A DNA stretch of 64,000 nucleotides from Phyllobacterium zundukense (GCF_025452195.1 NZ_CP104973.1:2277001-2341000); one strand, 5' to 3'. Numbered from the stretch's first letter, positions 8,800-19,021 are shown. Numbers and translations are program-made. The notes: generated from the sequence alone by a model not told the origin.

Positions 8800-9809
8800 G
8801 CAAAGACATGAAACCCATTTACATCGACTATCTGAATGCGCTCGACATCGACGCGCTGGCACTGACTGATGCTGAAATTCTCGGTGCAATCGAAACCTCG
8901 CTTGCCGCGCAGGGCAATGGCGAGACCGTAATCGAGCCGCGAGTGCACCTTGAGCCGGACGCAACTTTCAATGGCCATTTCAATGTATTGCGGGGATATG
9001 TTGCGCCTTTGAATCTGGCAGGTGTGAAGATCGTCGGGGACTTTGTCGATAATTACAAGCTGAACTACCCCTCAGAATTCGGTGTGCTCAATCTGTTCGA
9101 TCCACGTACCGGGGCGCCGCGGGCCATCCTTGATGCAACCGTCATCACTGATATGCGCACAGGCGCCGTCACCGCACTTGGAGCAAAATATCTCGCACGC
9201 AAGAACTCGAAGATCCTTGGCCATATCGGAGCGCGCGGCACGGCCTATTGGAATGTGAGGCTCCTTGATCACCTTTACAATTTCGACGAGATTCGCGTGC
9301 ATTCACGTCGTCCCGAGAGCCGCAACGCCTTTGCCGAAAAGCTCTCCCATGATCTCGGCAAGCGGATCATCGTCACGGACGACTGGCGCTCCTGCGTGGA
9401 AGGCGCCGACATCGTCGTTGAAGCATCGCGCCTGCCGGAGCCGCAACCGATGTTGAAAACGGAATGGGTCAAGCCCGGCGCATTCGTTGTGCCCTATGGA
9501 ACAATGAGCGCAATAGAGCTGTCGCTGACCGACATCATGGACAAGCTCGTCGTCGATGACTGGGGCCAATGCAAGGGCGGGAAATTTGGGTCCCTGCGCG
9601 CTCACGTGGAGGCGGGCAAGCTATCGGAACAGACTTTGCATGCGGAGCTTGGCCAGATCGTTGCCGGACGCAAGTCAGGCCGTGAGAATGAAGATGAGAC
9701 AATTCTGTTCTGGCATCGGGGCTTGTCGCTAAGCGATATTGCGCTTGGTTATGCCATGCTGGAAAAAGCCAAAGCCTCCAATATCGGCCAGCGGCTGCGC
9801 TTTGCATGA
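8796..9809 (+). CDS. Ornithine cyclodeaminase / mu-crystallin family enzyme
   Basis: 337 residues. The family typically binds NAD(P) and acts on amino acids or cyclic imines (ornithine cyclodeaminase, alanine dehydrogenase, ketimine reductase). Visible elements: the substrate half with GVKIVGDFVDNYKLNYPSE, ATVITDMRTGAVTALGAKYL, then the nucleotide-binding turn GHIGARGTAYWN, which departs from the common GxGxQA form, and GADIVVEASRLPEPQ. The altered dinucleotide loop means cofactor use should not be assumed. It lies between the monooxygenases and the lyase with 4-bp overlaps on both sides, so it probably handles an amino-acid-like substrate or product of the same route. Confidence 0.85.
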   Translation: MSKDMKPIYIDYLNALDIDALALTDAEILGAIETSLAAQGNGETVIEPRVHLEPDATFNGHFNVLRGYVAPLNLAGVKIVGDFVDNYKLNYPSEFGVLNLFDPRTGAPRAILDATVITDMRTGAVTALGAKYLARKNSKILGHIGARGTAYWNVRLLDHLYNFDEIRVHSRRPESRNAFAEKLSHDLGKRIIVTDDWRSCVEGADIVVEASRLPEPQPMLKTEWVKPGAFVVPYGTMSAIELSLTDIMDKLVVDDWGQCKGGKFGSLRAHVEAGKLSEQTLHAELGQIVAGRKSGRENEDETILFWHRGLSLSDIALGYAMLEKAKASNIGQRLRFA

Positions 9810-11275
9810 GCCCGGTTGTCTTCAGTGGAGCGACCACCACAATCGCTGACATCGCAGCGATTGCTCGCGGGAATGCAACGGTCGAAATCGAGCCCGCCGT
9901 GTACGACAGGCTGGAAAAGGCGCGGGCGATCCTCGACAGCGCGGCTGCATCAGGACAGCAAATCTACGGTTTGAACACTGGACTCGGCGCTAATCTGAAA
10001 ACAGCGGTGACCGAGGATATCGACGCATTCCAACAGCAACTGGTGCGCGGACGCGATGTAGGCGTTGGCCCATCACTGGAACGCGATGTTACCCGCGCGG
10101 TCATGGCTACGCGGCTTTCAATGCTGGCTGTCGGCGGATCCGGAATTTCTCCGTCAGTTTTCAAGGATTTGCTGGCGTTGCTCAATAAACAGATTCATCC
10201 TGTTACGCCATCCATCGGGTCCATAGGCGCTGGTGATCTCGTCCTGCTGGCGGCTATGGCGTCAACGCTGATCGGAGAGGGTGCTGCAGAGTATCAAGGT
10301 AAGGTCTATCCATCTGCTCAAGCTTTGAAAAAGGCGGGTCTTGAACCGTCGGCGCTTGGCCCGAAAGACGGGTTGTCGCTGCTCAATGCCTCGGCGGTGT
10401 CGGTCGGACGGGGTGCGCTGGTTGCGACTGACGCTGCTGTGCTTCTGGATTTTCAGCGTCGGGCAGTTGCCATGAGCTTTGAAGCCTTGGGCGGCAATCC
10501 GCACATTCTGACACCTGCGATCCAGATTGCGCGCCCCGCTGCGGGTCAGGTGGAAGAGGCGGAAAGGCTTTTGGCATTGCTTGAAGGCTCGTCATTGCTG
10601 GAAGCGAGGACGGCGATCCAGGATCCACTCAGCCTGCGTTGCGTGGCGCCCATTCAAGGAGCGCTTGCCCATGCCTTGAGGGCCGCGACAGACGCGATCG
10701 AACTCGAACTCAATTCGGCCGCGGACAATCCGCTGGTGATCATTGATGAAGAGCGAGTACTGTCGACGGGAAATTTCCACACGCCATCGCTGGCGCTGGT
10801 TTTCGAAACACTCGGGCTCGCCATCGCGCAAGCGGCGCTGGCCAGTGCTGCACGCTTCATTCAACTCACTGGCTCTGGTCGTCATGGCCTGCCGCGCTAT
10901 TTGAGCCCGGTCGGCGGGGCTTCGGCTGGGTTTGTACCTCTGCAGAAGACGGTAGCCGCACTCGTTGGCGCCATCCGCCACAAGGCCAATCCAGTCCTGC
11001 TCGATTTCCTTGCCGTATCGGAAGGAGTCGAGGACCACGCGACGCAGACGCCGCTCGCGGTGGCAAAATGTGCGGAGATAGTCGATTTGTGGCGGCAACT
11101 CGTTGCCTGCGAGATGCTGGCCGCGGCGCAGGCCATAGATTTGAGGCCGGGACTTCGCTGCGGCAGCGGAACGAGACAAAGTTATGATTTCGTTCGGGCA
11201 GTTTCGCCCAAGCTGGAAGACGACAGGGCGCTCGGAGCGGATGTTTTGGCCTTGGTGGACAGCTTGCGCCAATGA
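9806..11275 (+). CDS. Aromatic amino acid lyase-fold enzyme (HAL-like) without an MIO triad
   Basis: 489 residues, close to the usual size of histidine ammonia-lyase. Conserved: IYGLNTGLG (Tyr54), GLSLLNAS, SLRC with Arg278, NSAADNPLVI, TGNFHTPS and EGVEDHATQ. The cofactor site is not: where HALs read GASGDL, with Ala142-Ser143-Gly144 cyclising to MIO, this protein reads GSIGAGDL (Gly141-Ala142-Gly143-Asp144), one residue short and with no Ser. The HAL Tyr of QDPYSLR is Leu275. Ammonia elimination by the MIO route therefore looks impossible. Ergothionases are, to my knowledge, homologues of this fold that work without MIO and expel trimethylamine; a quaternary-amine substrate would suit the OpuB-type transporter encoded upstream. 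Function is inference. Confidence 0.85.
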   Translation: MSPVVFSGATTTIADIAAIARGNATVEIEPAVYDRLEKARAILDSAAASGQQIYGLNTGLGANLKTAVTEDIDAFQQQLVRGRDVGVGPSLERDVTRAVMATRLSMLAVGGSGISPSVFKDLLALLNKQIHPVTPSIGSIGAGDLVLLAAMASTLIGEGAAEYQGKVYPSAQALKKAGLEPSALGPKDGLSLLNASAVSVGRGALVATDAAVLLDFQRRAVAMSFEALGGNPHILTPAIQIARPAAGQVEEAERLLALLEGSSLLEARTAIQDPLSLRCVAPIQGALAHALRAATDAIELELNSAADNPLVIIDEERVLSTGNFHTPSLALVFETLGLAIAQAALASAARFIQLTGSGRHGLPRYLSPVGGASAGFVPLQKTVAALVGAIRHKANPVLLDFLAVSEGVEDHATQTPLAVAKCAEIVDLWRQLVACEMLAAAQAIDLRPGLRCGSGTRQSYDFVRAVSPKLEDDRALGADVLALVDSLRQ

Positions 11276-11545
11276 TTGAAACGCCGCCTTCAAACGATCG
11301 GCCGCGTGTCGCAGGATATGCAACGGTTTGGACACCTTTACACGCTAGACTGGTGAACGAGTTGTATATTCGTCACCGATAAGTTTTATGATCTGCTCAT
11401 CGTCTGCAGCCAAGTTTCCGTAACACTATCCAAACGCCAAACTCTTGATGCCAGTCTAAGAACAGAACATTGACTTATTTCCGCGAATAACATCGACTAA
11501 AGTAGGGTGCTGTAAAAGCAGCGTTTCTTGAAAAGCTGGATAGTC

Positions 11546-13367
11546 ATGACGGTCGTGCGGAATCTTTTGTGGGCGCCAACAATAGGCTTATCCTGGCTGT
11601 GGGGATTGGGTTTCTTCTATTCCATCCACGTCACTCTGACCTATGGTTGGCTGGGGTTTTTTGGTTTTGCCATAGCCAATGTCGCAGGGCTCTGGCTGTT
11701 TGGATATATTCTCGGGCGAACCAAGCGCTCGCCCGATCAGATCATCAAAGATATTGAAGGCCGCTACGCTGGCGTGTTTCTGCTGTTTCAGATGGCGGCG
11801 CTGGTTGTAACGATCTTCGGGTTTGTTGCCTATCTCTGGCAGCCGATCGTGGGCGAGGGTTCGGCGCTCGGCGTTGCGCTGTTGTTGCTGTTTGCCTGTG
11901 CTATCGGTCATGCGCTGTCGCTGCAGCAACTCAAGCTGTTGCACATCGTCTATACGGTCGTCGGGGTGGCTGCGGGCATTGTCCTCCTCATCGGACTGCG
12001 GCAGACATCAGACTATCCAGGTGTGCCACTAGAAAAGTTTGATAGCCGCTTCTATGGTCTGATCATGCCAACGCTGATCGGCTTCCTGCTTGGACCGTGG
12101 CTCGATATTCAGCATTGGCAGCGCGCGGTTACCATCAAACGTGAAGGTGGCGATGTTGGCATGGCCTATGGTGTCGGCGCGCTGATGTTTTTTGGATTTT
12201 TGTTCCTCAATGCGCTTACCGCTTCGGCGGTCGGCCCGATAGGCAGCATCCTGTCCATCGATGGCCTGCCAAGTGCCCAGGGGTCCGTCTCGGCAGCTAC
12301 AGTTCTTGCTGCGGAAAATGGCCAGCCATATCTGGCGGTTGCCTTTGTCATCTGGACTGTCATTGCCCTGGCTTCAACCGTGGACAGCTTTTATTGCGCA
12401 ACATCCTGGTTCCTGAAGGGTAAAAACCTGCGCAGTAACAGTCCCTTGCTTGCTCTCATCCCGGACGGCGTCGCTTCATCGCCGCTTTGGCTATTGCTTG
12501 GCGCCGCCTGGATTGCCTTCACGGCGGTACCCGCGAATTTTTCGCTGATGTATTTCATGATGCCGTTTGCAACCCTGTTCGTCAGTGCGTCGGCGAACCT
12601 GGTATGCGAGGCGCTGGGCGCGAAGCCAAAGTTTGATCCGGTGCTGAGCTTTATGATCGGTTGCGGTTCGTCGCTGATATTCATCATCGGCTACATCGAG
12701 CCGGTGCCGGGATTCCTGTTCATTTCTCCGTTCATCGGTCTGATAGGCGCTTTGCCAGTCATCATCGAACTGTTCGGACCGGCCTCCAAGGCCATTCCCG
12801 TTGAGATAGTCGATCAACCCATCCGGATGATGTCGCCTTCGCCACTTGCCAACGTCACGGGGAGCGACGACGTCACGCCATCGCATGGATTCGACGGTGA
12901 GTGGTTCGTCATGCAGCTCGTTCCCACATATGATGATACGAATTCCGTCGGAAACGTCTATTTCGCCAACTACGTGCGCTGGGTCGGCAAAGCGCGCGAA
13001 TTGTTCTTCAACGTCTGCATGCCCGATTTCGACCTTGCGACCACGCGGTCTCTATATCCTCACGCGCTCCTTCACCCATGATTACCGTCGCGAGTCGAAG
13101 GAGTTCGAGCAGATTACCGTGCGCATCAAGATTGCGCGCCACAATCGGAAGTTCGTGACGTTGCAGCATGAGATCCACAGCGCCGCGCAGGGCTTGCTCG
13201 GGCATGGCGAGCAGTCATTGATGTTCGTCGACCGCGACCACTACAATCCACTCGATATTCCGGGAGAGGTAATCAAAGGGTTCCTGCCATATTGGCCAAA
13301 GGAATCGCGTTTGTCTGCGAACTACCGGCCAGTAAATATTCAGGATGCTGCCAAGCGGCAGGCGTGA
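11546..13367 (+). pseudogene. Polytopic membrane protein fused to a hotdog thioesterase domain, broken by a +1 frameshift
   Basis: The first frame encodes about 12 hydrophobic segments (motif LLGPWLDIQHWQRAV, loosely like sodium/solute symporters) and then, from about 12890, the start of a 4HBT hotdog domain with DDTNSVGNVYFANYVRW, ending in a stop at 13079-13081. The remainder (ILTRSFTHDYRRESKEFEQI to the end at 13367) is open in the +1 frame from about 13053. Together they give a complete thioesterase-like domain, so one extra base near 13045-13055 explains the break. It could be a true mutation, a sequencing error, or less likely programmed shifting. ATG at 11546 is chosen; TTG at 11528 is possible. 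A gap of 270 bp separates it from the lyase gene, so shared transcription is uncertain. Confidence 0.7.
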
Positions 13368-13433
13368 TCTGAGCGAACCGTTAGAGCCTTACGTGCCTGA
13401 ACAGAGAACTGCTTCTATTCAGTATGAACGGCT

Positions 13434-15776
13434 CTAGCTGGCAACCTGGTATCGGTCACGATCGAAGGCGAGCAGCTCGAAAGTCTTCTCGACGGGCTCT
13501 GCCGGGCTGAATAGGAACCCCTGTACCTGATCGCAGCCTTCCTTTTGCAGGCAGGCCAGTTGTTCACGGGTCTCGACACCTTCGGCAGTGATCTTCATGC
13601 CCATGCTGGCTCCAAGACCCATCACTGCACGAATGATTGCAAGACTGCCCCGATTGTGCGGAAGGTCGCGCACGAAGGACTGATCGATCTTGATCTTGTC
13701 GAACGGCATCTTGCGCAGGTAGCTCAAGCTGGAATAGCCGGTGCCAAAATCATCGAGCGCGATGCTTACTCCCATGGCGCGGAACTGGCGCAACAATGAA
13801 ATCGCGGCGACATTCGCTTCGAGGAAGACGGATTCAGTGATCTCCAGCTCCAGCCGATTTGGCTTGAGCTTGTTCTTGGTCAAGGCATCGCGAACAATGG
13901 ACGCCAGGTCGGAGTGCCGGAACTGGATCGCCGATATATTAATTGCAACGTGGATTTCCTGCGGCCACGACACGGCGATACGGCACGCTTCCTGGATGAT
14001 CCACTCGCCGAGCGGAATGATGTTTCCTGTCTCTTCCGCGATCGGGATAAAGATAGTAGGAGAGATGAAGCCGTGCACCGGATGCTTCCAGCGCAGCAGC
14101 GTCTCGAACCCTACCGTCTTGAGTGTCTGCGCCGAAATGATGGGCTGGAAATGGAGGATGAATTCGTCCCTTGCCAGCGCACCACGCAGATCCATGGCGA
14201 GCGCACGTTTGGCTTCGATGCGCGCATCCATTTCCACCTCGTAGAAACGGAAACTGTTGCGGCCCTCATTCTTGGTCCGGTAGAGCGCCAGGTCGGCGCA
14301 GCGCATGATGTCGTTGACACTGTCGGTCGGCGCAATTGCAATGCCGACGCTGATGTGAATGTTGATCTGGATACCATCAATCCAGAAGGGTTGTGCGATG
14401 CTCTGGACCAGCTGCTCGGCGAGCTCTGTCGCCGCAGTCTGATCGGCACCGCGCGCCAGAATGGCGAATTCATCGCCGGAAAGACGGGCAACGACATAGG
14501 TTGCGGGAGCCGCGCCGCGCAGGCGATCCGCCACCTGTTTGAGTAACTGATCGCCGATACCGTGACCAAAACTGTCATTGACCGTCTTGAACTCATCCAG
14601 ATCGATGCAAAACACTGCGAAGCTGCGCAGTCCTTTCTCAAGGTCCTTGGTGGCTTGCGAGAGCTGGTCGGTAAATAGCGTACGGTTCGGCAGATCGGTC
14701 AGCACATCATAACGGGCGAGATAGGACAATTGATCGTCTGACTGCTTTGCAGCGGTCACATCGGAGCCGACGCCGCGGTAGCCGACAAACTGGCCTGCGT
14801 TGTCGAAAATCGCCTTGCCGGTGAGCGACCACCAACGTGTCTCGCCCTTGATGTTGATGGGCAGGATGTGATTGCGGAATGTCGTCCGGTTCTCGATGGC
14901 CTGCCAGATTGAGCCAACCTTGACGGCCTCTTCCGCATGAGACTGGTCGATCTTGAACAGTTGCGCAAAAGGCATGCCCTGCAGCTCTTTGGTCGTTTTT
15001 GCCGCAATTTGCGCCAGGCGCGGCGAGGTATGCTGGAGCTTCAGGTCGGCGTCGGTTTCCCAAATCCAGTCGCTGGCGTTTTCTTCAAAATCATACAGCA
15101 ACAGGCTGATAACCTCCTTCTGCTGCTCGACCTTGATCTGGTCCAGCGTGCGCATGACAATAAGATTGCTCATGTGGACGATGGTGAACAGAATGAAGAG
15201 CGCATAGAAAGCGAGCAGGATCGCGATGAACAAAAAGAAATCTTCACCGGTTGACGCAAGCGCAAAGAACGAACCGGTAATGATCGTGCCCGAATAGGCG
15301 ATCGCAGCCAGGGGCACCACGGCCACGCCAATACCGGTTGCCATGAGACCTGCTGCTGTGCATGCGATCAGAAGCCGGTGGTAGGGATCAGCGTCGAGAA
15401 ACAGCATCAGGGGAATGCTCGCAAGGCAGATGCCGTAGAGGGCTGATATGATGATCAGGTATTTGATCGCATCAAAGCCAAGCTCCTTGACCTTGGGCAC
15501 CGTGTACCATTGCCAGCAGGCGAAAAGTGAGCCCGCAGTCATCAATGCGACCATTATCGACACACCCGCGAGATAGGGGCGGGGGCCGAGGTCCCAGAAA
15601 ACGAACGCGACGACAAACACAACGCACATTGCCACCAGAACCGTAAAAGGCGCCAGCCTTAGTGCAACGTCCATTTGCTCCGCATAGACACGACGCTTTA
15701 CTGCCGGGTTGATAGCACCCCGCATACCGAACATCGATCGGATAGCGTCAAAAGTATGGAAATTGGACAATTGCAC
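13434..15776 (-). CDS. Membrane-anchored GGDEF/EAL cyclic-di-GMP protein with PAS domain
   Basis: 780 residues. Several membrane segments occupy about residues 40-220. A PAS domain follows (SDWIWETDADLKLQHTSPRL to the FVGYRGVGSDVTAA junction), then GGDEF (DVLTDLPNRTLF; active-site motif RLSGDEF, a common SGDEF variant) and EAL (FETLLRW, LELEITES, DDFGTGYSSL, IKIDQSFV, AEGVET). Most catalytic residues for both cyclase and phosphodiesterase activity are visible; no RxxD inhibitory site precedes SGDEF. The start is GTG at 15776. It is convergent with the broken thioesterase fusion and a single-gene unit with a long AT-rich upstream region. Net activity cannot be told. Confidence 0.9.
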   Translation of the reverse strand: MQLSNFHTFDAIRSMFGMRGAINPAVKRRVYAEQMDVALRLAPFTVLVAMCVVFVVAFVFWDLGPRPYLAGVSIMVALMTAGSLFACWQWYTVPKVKELGFDAIKYLIIISALYGICLASIPLMLFLDADPYHRLLIACTAAGLMATGIGVAVVPLAAIAYSGTIITGSFFALASTGEDFFLFIAILLAFYALFILFTIVHMSNLIVMRTLDQIKVEQQKEVISLLLYDFEENASDWIWETDADLKLQHTSPRLAQIAAKTTKELQGMPFAQLFKIDQSHAEEAVKVGSIWQAIENRTTFRNHILPINIKGETRWWSLTGKAIFDNAGQFVGYRGVGSDVTAAKQSDDQLSYLARYDVLTDLPNRTLFTDQLSQATKDLEKGLRSFAVFCIDLDEFKTVNDSFGHGIGDQLLKQVADRLRGAAPATYVVARLSGDEFAILARGADQTAATELAEQLVQSIAQPFWIDGIQINIHISVGIAIAPTDSVNDIMRCADLALYRTKNEGRNSFRFYEVEMDARIEAKRALAMDLRGALARDEFILHFQPIISAQTLKTVGFETLLRWKHPVHGFISPTIFIPIAEETGNIIPLGEWIIQEACRIAVSWPQEIHVAINISAIQFRHSDLASIVRDALTKNKLKPNRLELEITESVFLEANVAAISLLRQFRAMGVSIALDDFGTGYSSLSYLRKMPFDKIKIDQSFVRDLPHNRGSLAIIRAVMGLGASMGMKITAEGVETREQLACLQKEGCDQVQGFLFSPAEPVEKTFELLAFDRDRYQVAS

Positions 15777-16399
15777 GCACAGACCTCAGGCAGGTGAGTT
15801 CATCTTTGACCCATGTTAGTTTTTTTACGTTCGGCATTGGTTAATATACTTAGCATTTTTTCTATTAGTTACCAATGTCTTTATGTCCTAGTGTCGCACT
15901 TTGGTTAAGATAAAATTTGTGACTACAGGGTATTAGTGCAGGAAAATACGTCATATTTCTTCATATATCAGTATATCTACAATTTATACGATAAAGTTCA
16001 AAGTAATATCTCTGAAACAACTTTTTTCTATTCAAATGTATTCCGTGGACCAATTTATTCGATTTGTCGCGCCGTCAAGTTAGTAGCTCTTTAGAATTAG
16101 CTCCTGTCAGCCAAATTTCAAGCGCTCAGAGTCGAATTCTTCCCCCCAAGTATGGAGGATACAGAGTCGATATGCTGACCGATGCGGCCGTTTTGGAAAG
16201 ACATTCCTGCAATCGATACAAATATGAAACCCGCTGCGTGTCATCGGTCGATAACATTGCGTATCGTCATCTCTGCCGAGGCCTTCCGGCCACCCGAGAT
16301 ATCTCAAACAGAGCTGAAAATGTTGATGCCTGTCGCCAAGGTCTATCGAAACGCGAAGATGGTCTGTATAGACGGCCCTAAAAAGGCAACAGGGCGGAC
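15777..16399. other. Intergenic region between the GGDEF/EAL gene and metN
   Basis: 623 bp between divergent genes. The first 280 bases are strikingly AT-rich and presumably hold the promoter of the GGDEF/EAL gene; the second half has ordinary composition and must carry the metN promoter or leader. I looked for a SAM-type riboswitch before metN and could not recognise one. A short open frame at 16064-16381 has no recognisable domain or ribosome-binding site and is not annotated. Confidence 0.6.
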
Positions 16400-17545
16400 G
16401 TGCGAGCTCCGCAAATGAACATGGCTGTTTTGAGAAGTACGGCGACGAGTACGCGGCAAATGCTACCAGACAATGAGGCGACTGTGCCCGAGGCTACCAA
16501 TCCCATGGTGGCATTTGAAGCCATTTCCAAGCGTTTTGCGGCAGGGAAAACTGGCGCCGAAGTGGTGGCACTGAACGACATAGATCTCGTGGTGCCTCGT
16601 GGATCGGTAACCGGGATCATCGGCCGTTCGGGAGCTGGCAAATCGACGCTGATCCGGCTCGTCAACGGGCTCGAAAGGCCGAGCTCTGGCCGCATCCTCG
16701 TTGACGGCGTGGATATCGCTGGGCTGGATGAGAAGAGCCTGCGCGCCGCGCGCTGCTCGATCGGCATGATCTTCCAGCATTTCAATTTGCTCTCCTCGCG
16801 CACTGCCTTCGGCAATATCGCGTTGCCGCTCGAAATTGCCGGCATGGGCAGGCAAGACATCGAAAAGCGCGTGACGCCCTTGCTTCATCTGGTCGGCCTG
16901 TCCGACAAGCGCGACCGCTATCCTTCCGAGCTTTCCGGTGGTCAAAAACAGCGCATCGGCATCGCGCGCGCTTTGGCAACCGAACCAAAGCTGCTGCTCT
17001 CCGACGAGGCGACATCAGCGCTCGATCCAGAAACCACGCGCTCGATCCTTGCCCTGCTCCGGAAGATCAACAAGGAGCTCGGTCTGACCGTGCTTCTGAT
17101 TACCCACGAGATGGAGGTGGTGAAGGCCATCGCCGACCATGTGGCAGTGATCGATGGCGGCCGCATCGTCGAACAAGGCCCGACATTCGACGTGTTCACC
17201 GGGCATGTGCACGAAACCACCAAGGCGCTTCTCGGTGGCCTCGCAGGTATGCATTTGCCGGAGTTCCTGACCAGCCGGATGTCGCAGCGAGCGGAGCCCG
17301 GCTCGCGGACTATTCTTCGTGTCATATTCAAGGGTGAAAATGCCACGGAACCGATGTTGGCGCGGCTTGGAAGCGATCTTGGCATCGAGGTCAATATCAT
17401 GGCCGGTGCAGTCGACGAGATCGCGGGGCGTCCTTTCGGTATGCTGGTGGTTTCCCTGCGTTCCGATGAGGCGAAAATTGCCGAGGCGCGGCAGTTCCTT
17501 GCCAATCACGGCCTGTCATCGGAGGTGGTCGGCTATGTCCGCTGA
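16400..17545 (+). CDS. metN: Methionine ABC transporter ATPase MetN
   Basis: 381 residues. ABC domain with Walker [11 protein letters not shown]-loop [17 protein letters not shown], signature [10 protein letters not shown], Walker [13 protein letters not shown] and His in [15 protein letters not shown]. About 100 C-terminal residues form the NIL/ACT-like domain through which methionine represses transport in MetN proteins. GTG at 16400 is preceded by AGGG; ATG at 16415 is an alternative. The gene overlaps metI by 11 bp. Together with metI and metQ it makes a complete importer for D/L-methionine or its derivatives. Confidence 0.92.
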   Translation: MRAPQMNMAVLRSTATSTRQMLPDNEATVPEATNPMVAFEAISKRFAAGKTGAEVVALNDIDLVVPRGSVTGIIGRSGAGKSTLIRLVNGLERPSSGRILVDGVDIAGLDEKSLRAARCSIGMIFQHFNLLSSRTAFGNIALPLEIAGMGRQDIEKRVTPLLHLVGLSDKRDRYPSELSGGQKQRIGIARALATEPKLLLSDEATSALDPETTRSILALLRKINKELGLTVLLITHEMEVVKAIADHVAVIDGGRIVEQGPTFDVFTGHVHETTKALLGGLAGMHLPEFLTSRMSQRAEPGSRTILRVIFKGENATEPMLARLGSDLGIEVNIMAGAVDEIAGRPFGMLVVSLRSDEAKIAEARQFLANHGLSSEVVGYVR

Positions 17546-18200
17546 TATCATCGCTCTCATCGTCAATGCGACGGGCCAGACGCTGTATATGGTCGCGGTC
17601 GCTGGACTGATCGGTTCACTCTTGGGTATTCCGCTCGGCGTGTTTCTGGCGACGAGCGGGCGAGGCGAGCTTTTCGCTGCGCCTTGGGTCAACAAGGTGC
17701 TTGGCGCCATCGTCAATGCCACACGTTCGACGCCGTTCATCATTCTGGTCGTTGCCATCATCCCGTTCACCCGGCTCGTTGCCGGCACATCAATAGGAAC
17801 CACTGCCGCGATAGTGCCATTGACGATTGCGACGATCCCCTTCGTTGCTCGTCTGGTCGAAACGGCAATTCGTGAAGTCGATCCTGGTCTGACGGAAGCA
17901 GCGCGCGCAATGGGTGCGAGCCCGATGCAGATCGTCTTCAAGGTACTGCTTGCAGAGGCGCGGCCCGGAATTACCTCTGCACTCACCCTGACGATCGTCA
18001 GCCTGATTGGTTATGCGGCAATGGTTGGCGCGATTGGTGGCGGCGGCCTCGGCGACCTTGGCATCCGCTACGGCTATCAACGCTTCATGCCGGATGTCAT
18101 GGCCGTCGTGGTTGTGGTGTTGATCGTGCTTGTTCAACTTGTTCAGAGCGCCGGTGACCGGTTGGCGCGGCAATTCGACAAGCGCAGCCGTCCCCGTTGA
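17535..18200 (+). CDS. metI: Methionine ABC transporter permease MetI
   Basis: 221 residues with five to six membrane segments. Family features: [20 protein letters not shown], the EAA loop [19 protein letters not shown] and [20 protein letters not shown] near the C-terminus. ATG at 17535 lies inside the end of metN (11-bp overlap) with GGAGGTGG upstream; a longer in-frame start at 17319 would run through metN and is rejected. Confidence 0.92.
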   Translation: MSADIIALIVNATGQTLYMVAVAGLIGSLLGIPLGVFLATSGRGELFAAPWVNKVLGAIVNATRSTPFIILVVAIIPFTRLVAGTSIGTTAAIVPLTIATIPFVARLVETAIREVDPGLTEAARAMGASPMQIVFKVLLAEARPGITSALTLTIVSLIGYAAMVGAIGGGGLGDLGIRYGYQRFMPDVMAVVVVVLIVLVQLVQSAGDRLARQFDKRSRPR

Positions 18201-18225
18201 ATTTGTTAAAAAGCAGGAGAATGAA

Positions 18226-19008
18226 ATGTTGAAGAAAATACTTGGTGTAGCAGCCTTGGCGGCGATCCTCGGCGCGACTGGTGCGCTGGCCGAAACGATC
18301 AAGATCGGCGTTACACCGGGCGAGCATGCCCAAATTCTCGAAAAGGTCGCGGAGGTCGCCAAGCCCAAGGGTCTCGATATCCAGATTCTCGAGTTCTCGG
18401 ATTACGTCGTTCCAAATCAGGCATTGAACGACGGCGAGCTCGATGCCAATTCCTTTCAGCACAAGCCTTACCTCGACAATCAGATTGCCGACCGGAAATT
18501 TGATCTCGTCGACGTCGCTTATACGGTGAATTTTCCGATGGGCGTCTATTCGAAAAAAGTGAAGAGTTTTGACGAGTTAGCGGATGGGGCTACGATTGCG
18601 ATTCCGAATGATCCGACCAATGGTGGCCGTGCCCTGCTCATTCTCGCCGACAAGGTTGCGATCAAGCTGAAGGACGGTGCCGGCCTGAAGGTCACGCCTG
18701 CCGACATCACCGAAAACAAAAAGAACTTCAAGTTCGTTGAACTTGATGCCGCCCAGCTACCGCGTTCGATTGACGACGTCGATGCCGCAGCGATCAATAC
18801 AAACTATGCTTTGGAAGCAGGACTTGATCCCATGAACGGCACAATTCTGAAGGAAGGTGAAAAGGCTCCATACATCAATCTCATCGCTGTCCGCACCGCC
18901 GACAAGGACAAGCCCTGGGTGAAGACGCTGATCGAATCCTATCATTCGGATCCGGTCAAGCAGTTCATTGTCGACAAATACAAGGGCGCGGCGGTCCCAA
19001 GCTGGTAA
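18226..19008 (+). CDS. metQ: Methionine-binding protein MetQ (NlpA family)
   Basis: 260 residues: a signal peptide of about 22 residues ending GALA, then KIGVTPGEHAQILEKV and ILEFSDYVVPNQALNDGELD, typical of NlpA/MetQ. No Cys follows the signal, so unlike E. coli MetQ this is probably a soluble periplasmic protein. ATG at 18226 has AGGAGA 8 bases upstream. It ends the metNIQ operon; a hairpin lies just beyond and the next operon converges on it. Confidence 0.92.
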   Translation: MLKKILGVAALAAILGATGALAETIKIGVTPGEHAQILEKVAEVAKPKGLDIQILEFSDYVVPNQALNDGELDANSFQHKPYLDNQIADRKFDLVDVAYTVNFPMGVYSKKVKSFDELADGATIAIPNDPTNGGRALLILADKVAIKLKDGAGLKVTPADITENKKNFKFVELDAAQLPRSIDDVDAAAINTNYALEAGLDPMNGTILKEGEKAPYINLIAVRTADKDKPWVKTLIESYHSDPVKQFIVDKYKGAAVPSW

Positions 19009-19021
19009 CCCGATCTTGGAA

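Noticed and set aside
13376..13440. Possible hairpin TAGAGCC/GGCTCTA between the thioesterase fusion and the GGDEF/EAL gene
   Set aside because: The arms are only 7 bp with a loop of about 40 bases and no T tract; too weak to call a terminator.
16064..16381. A 105-codon plus-strand frame before metN
   Set aside because: No ribosome-binding site, no domain, composition unlike the neighbouring genes; probably leader or promoter DNA.
16100..16400. SAM riboswitch before metNIQ
   Set aside because: I could not find the conserved words or pseudoknot of SAM-I or SAM-II types; a covariance search would be decisive.
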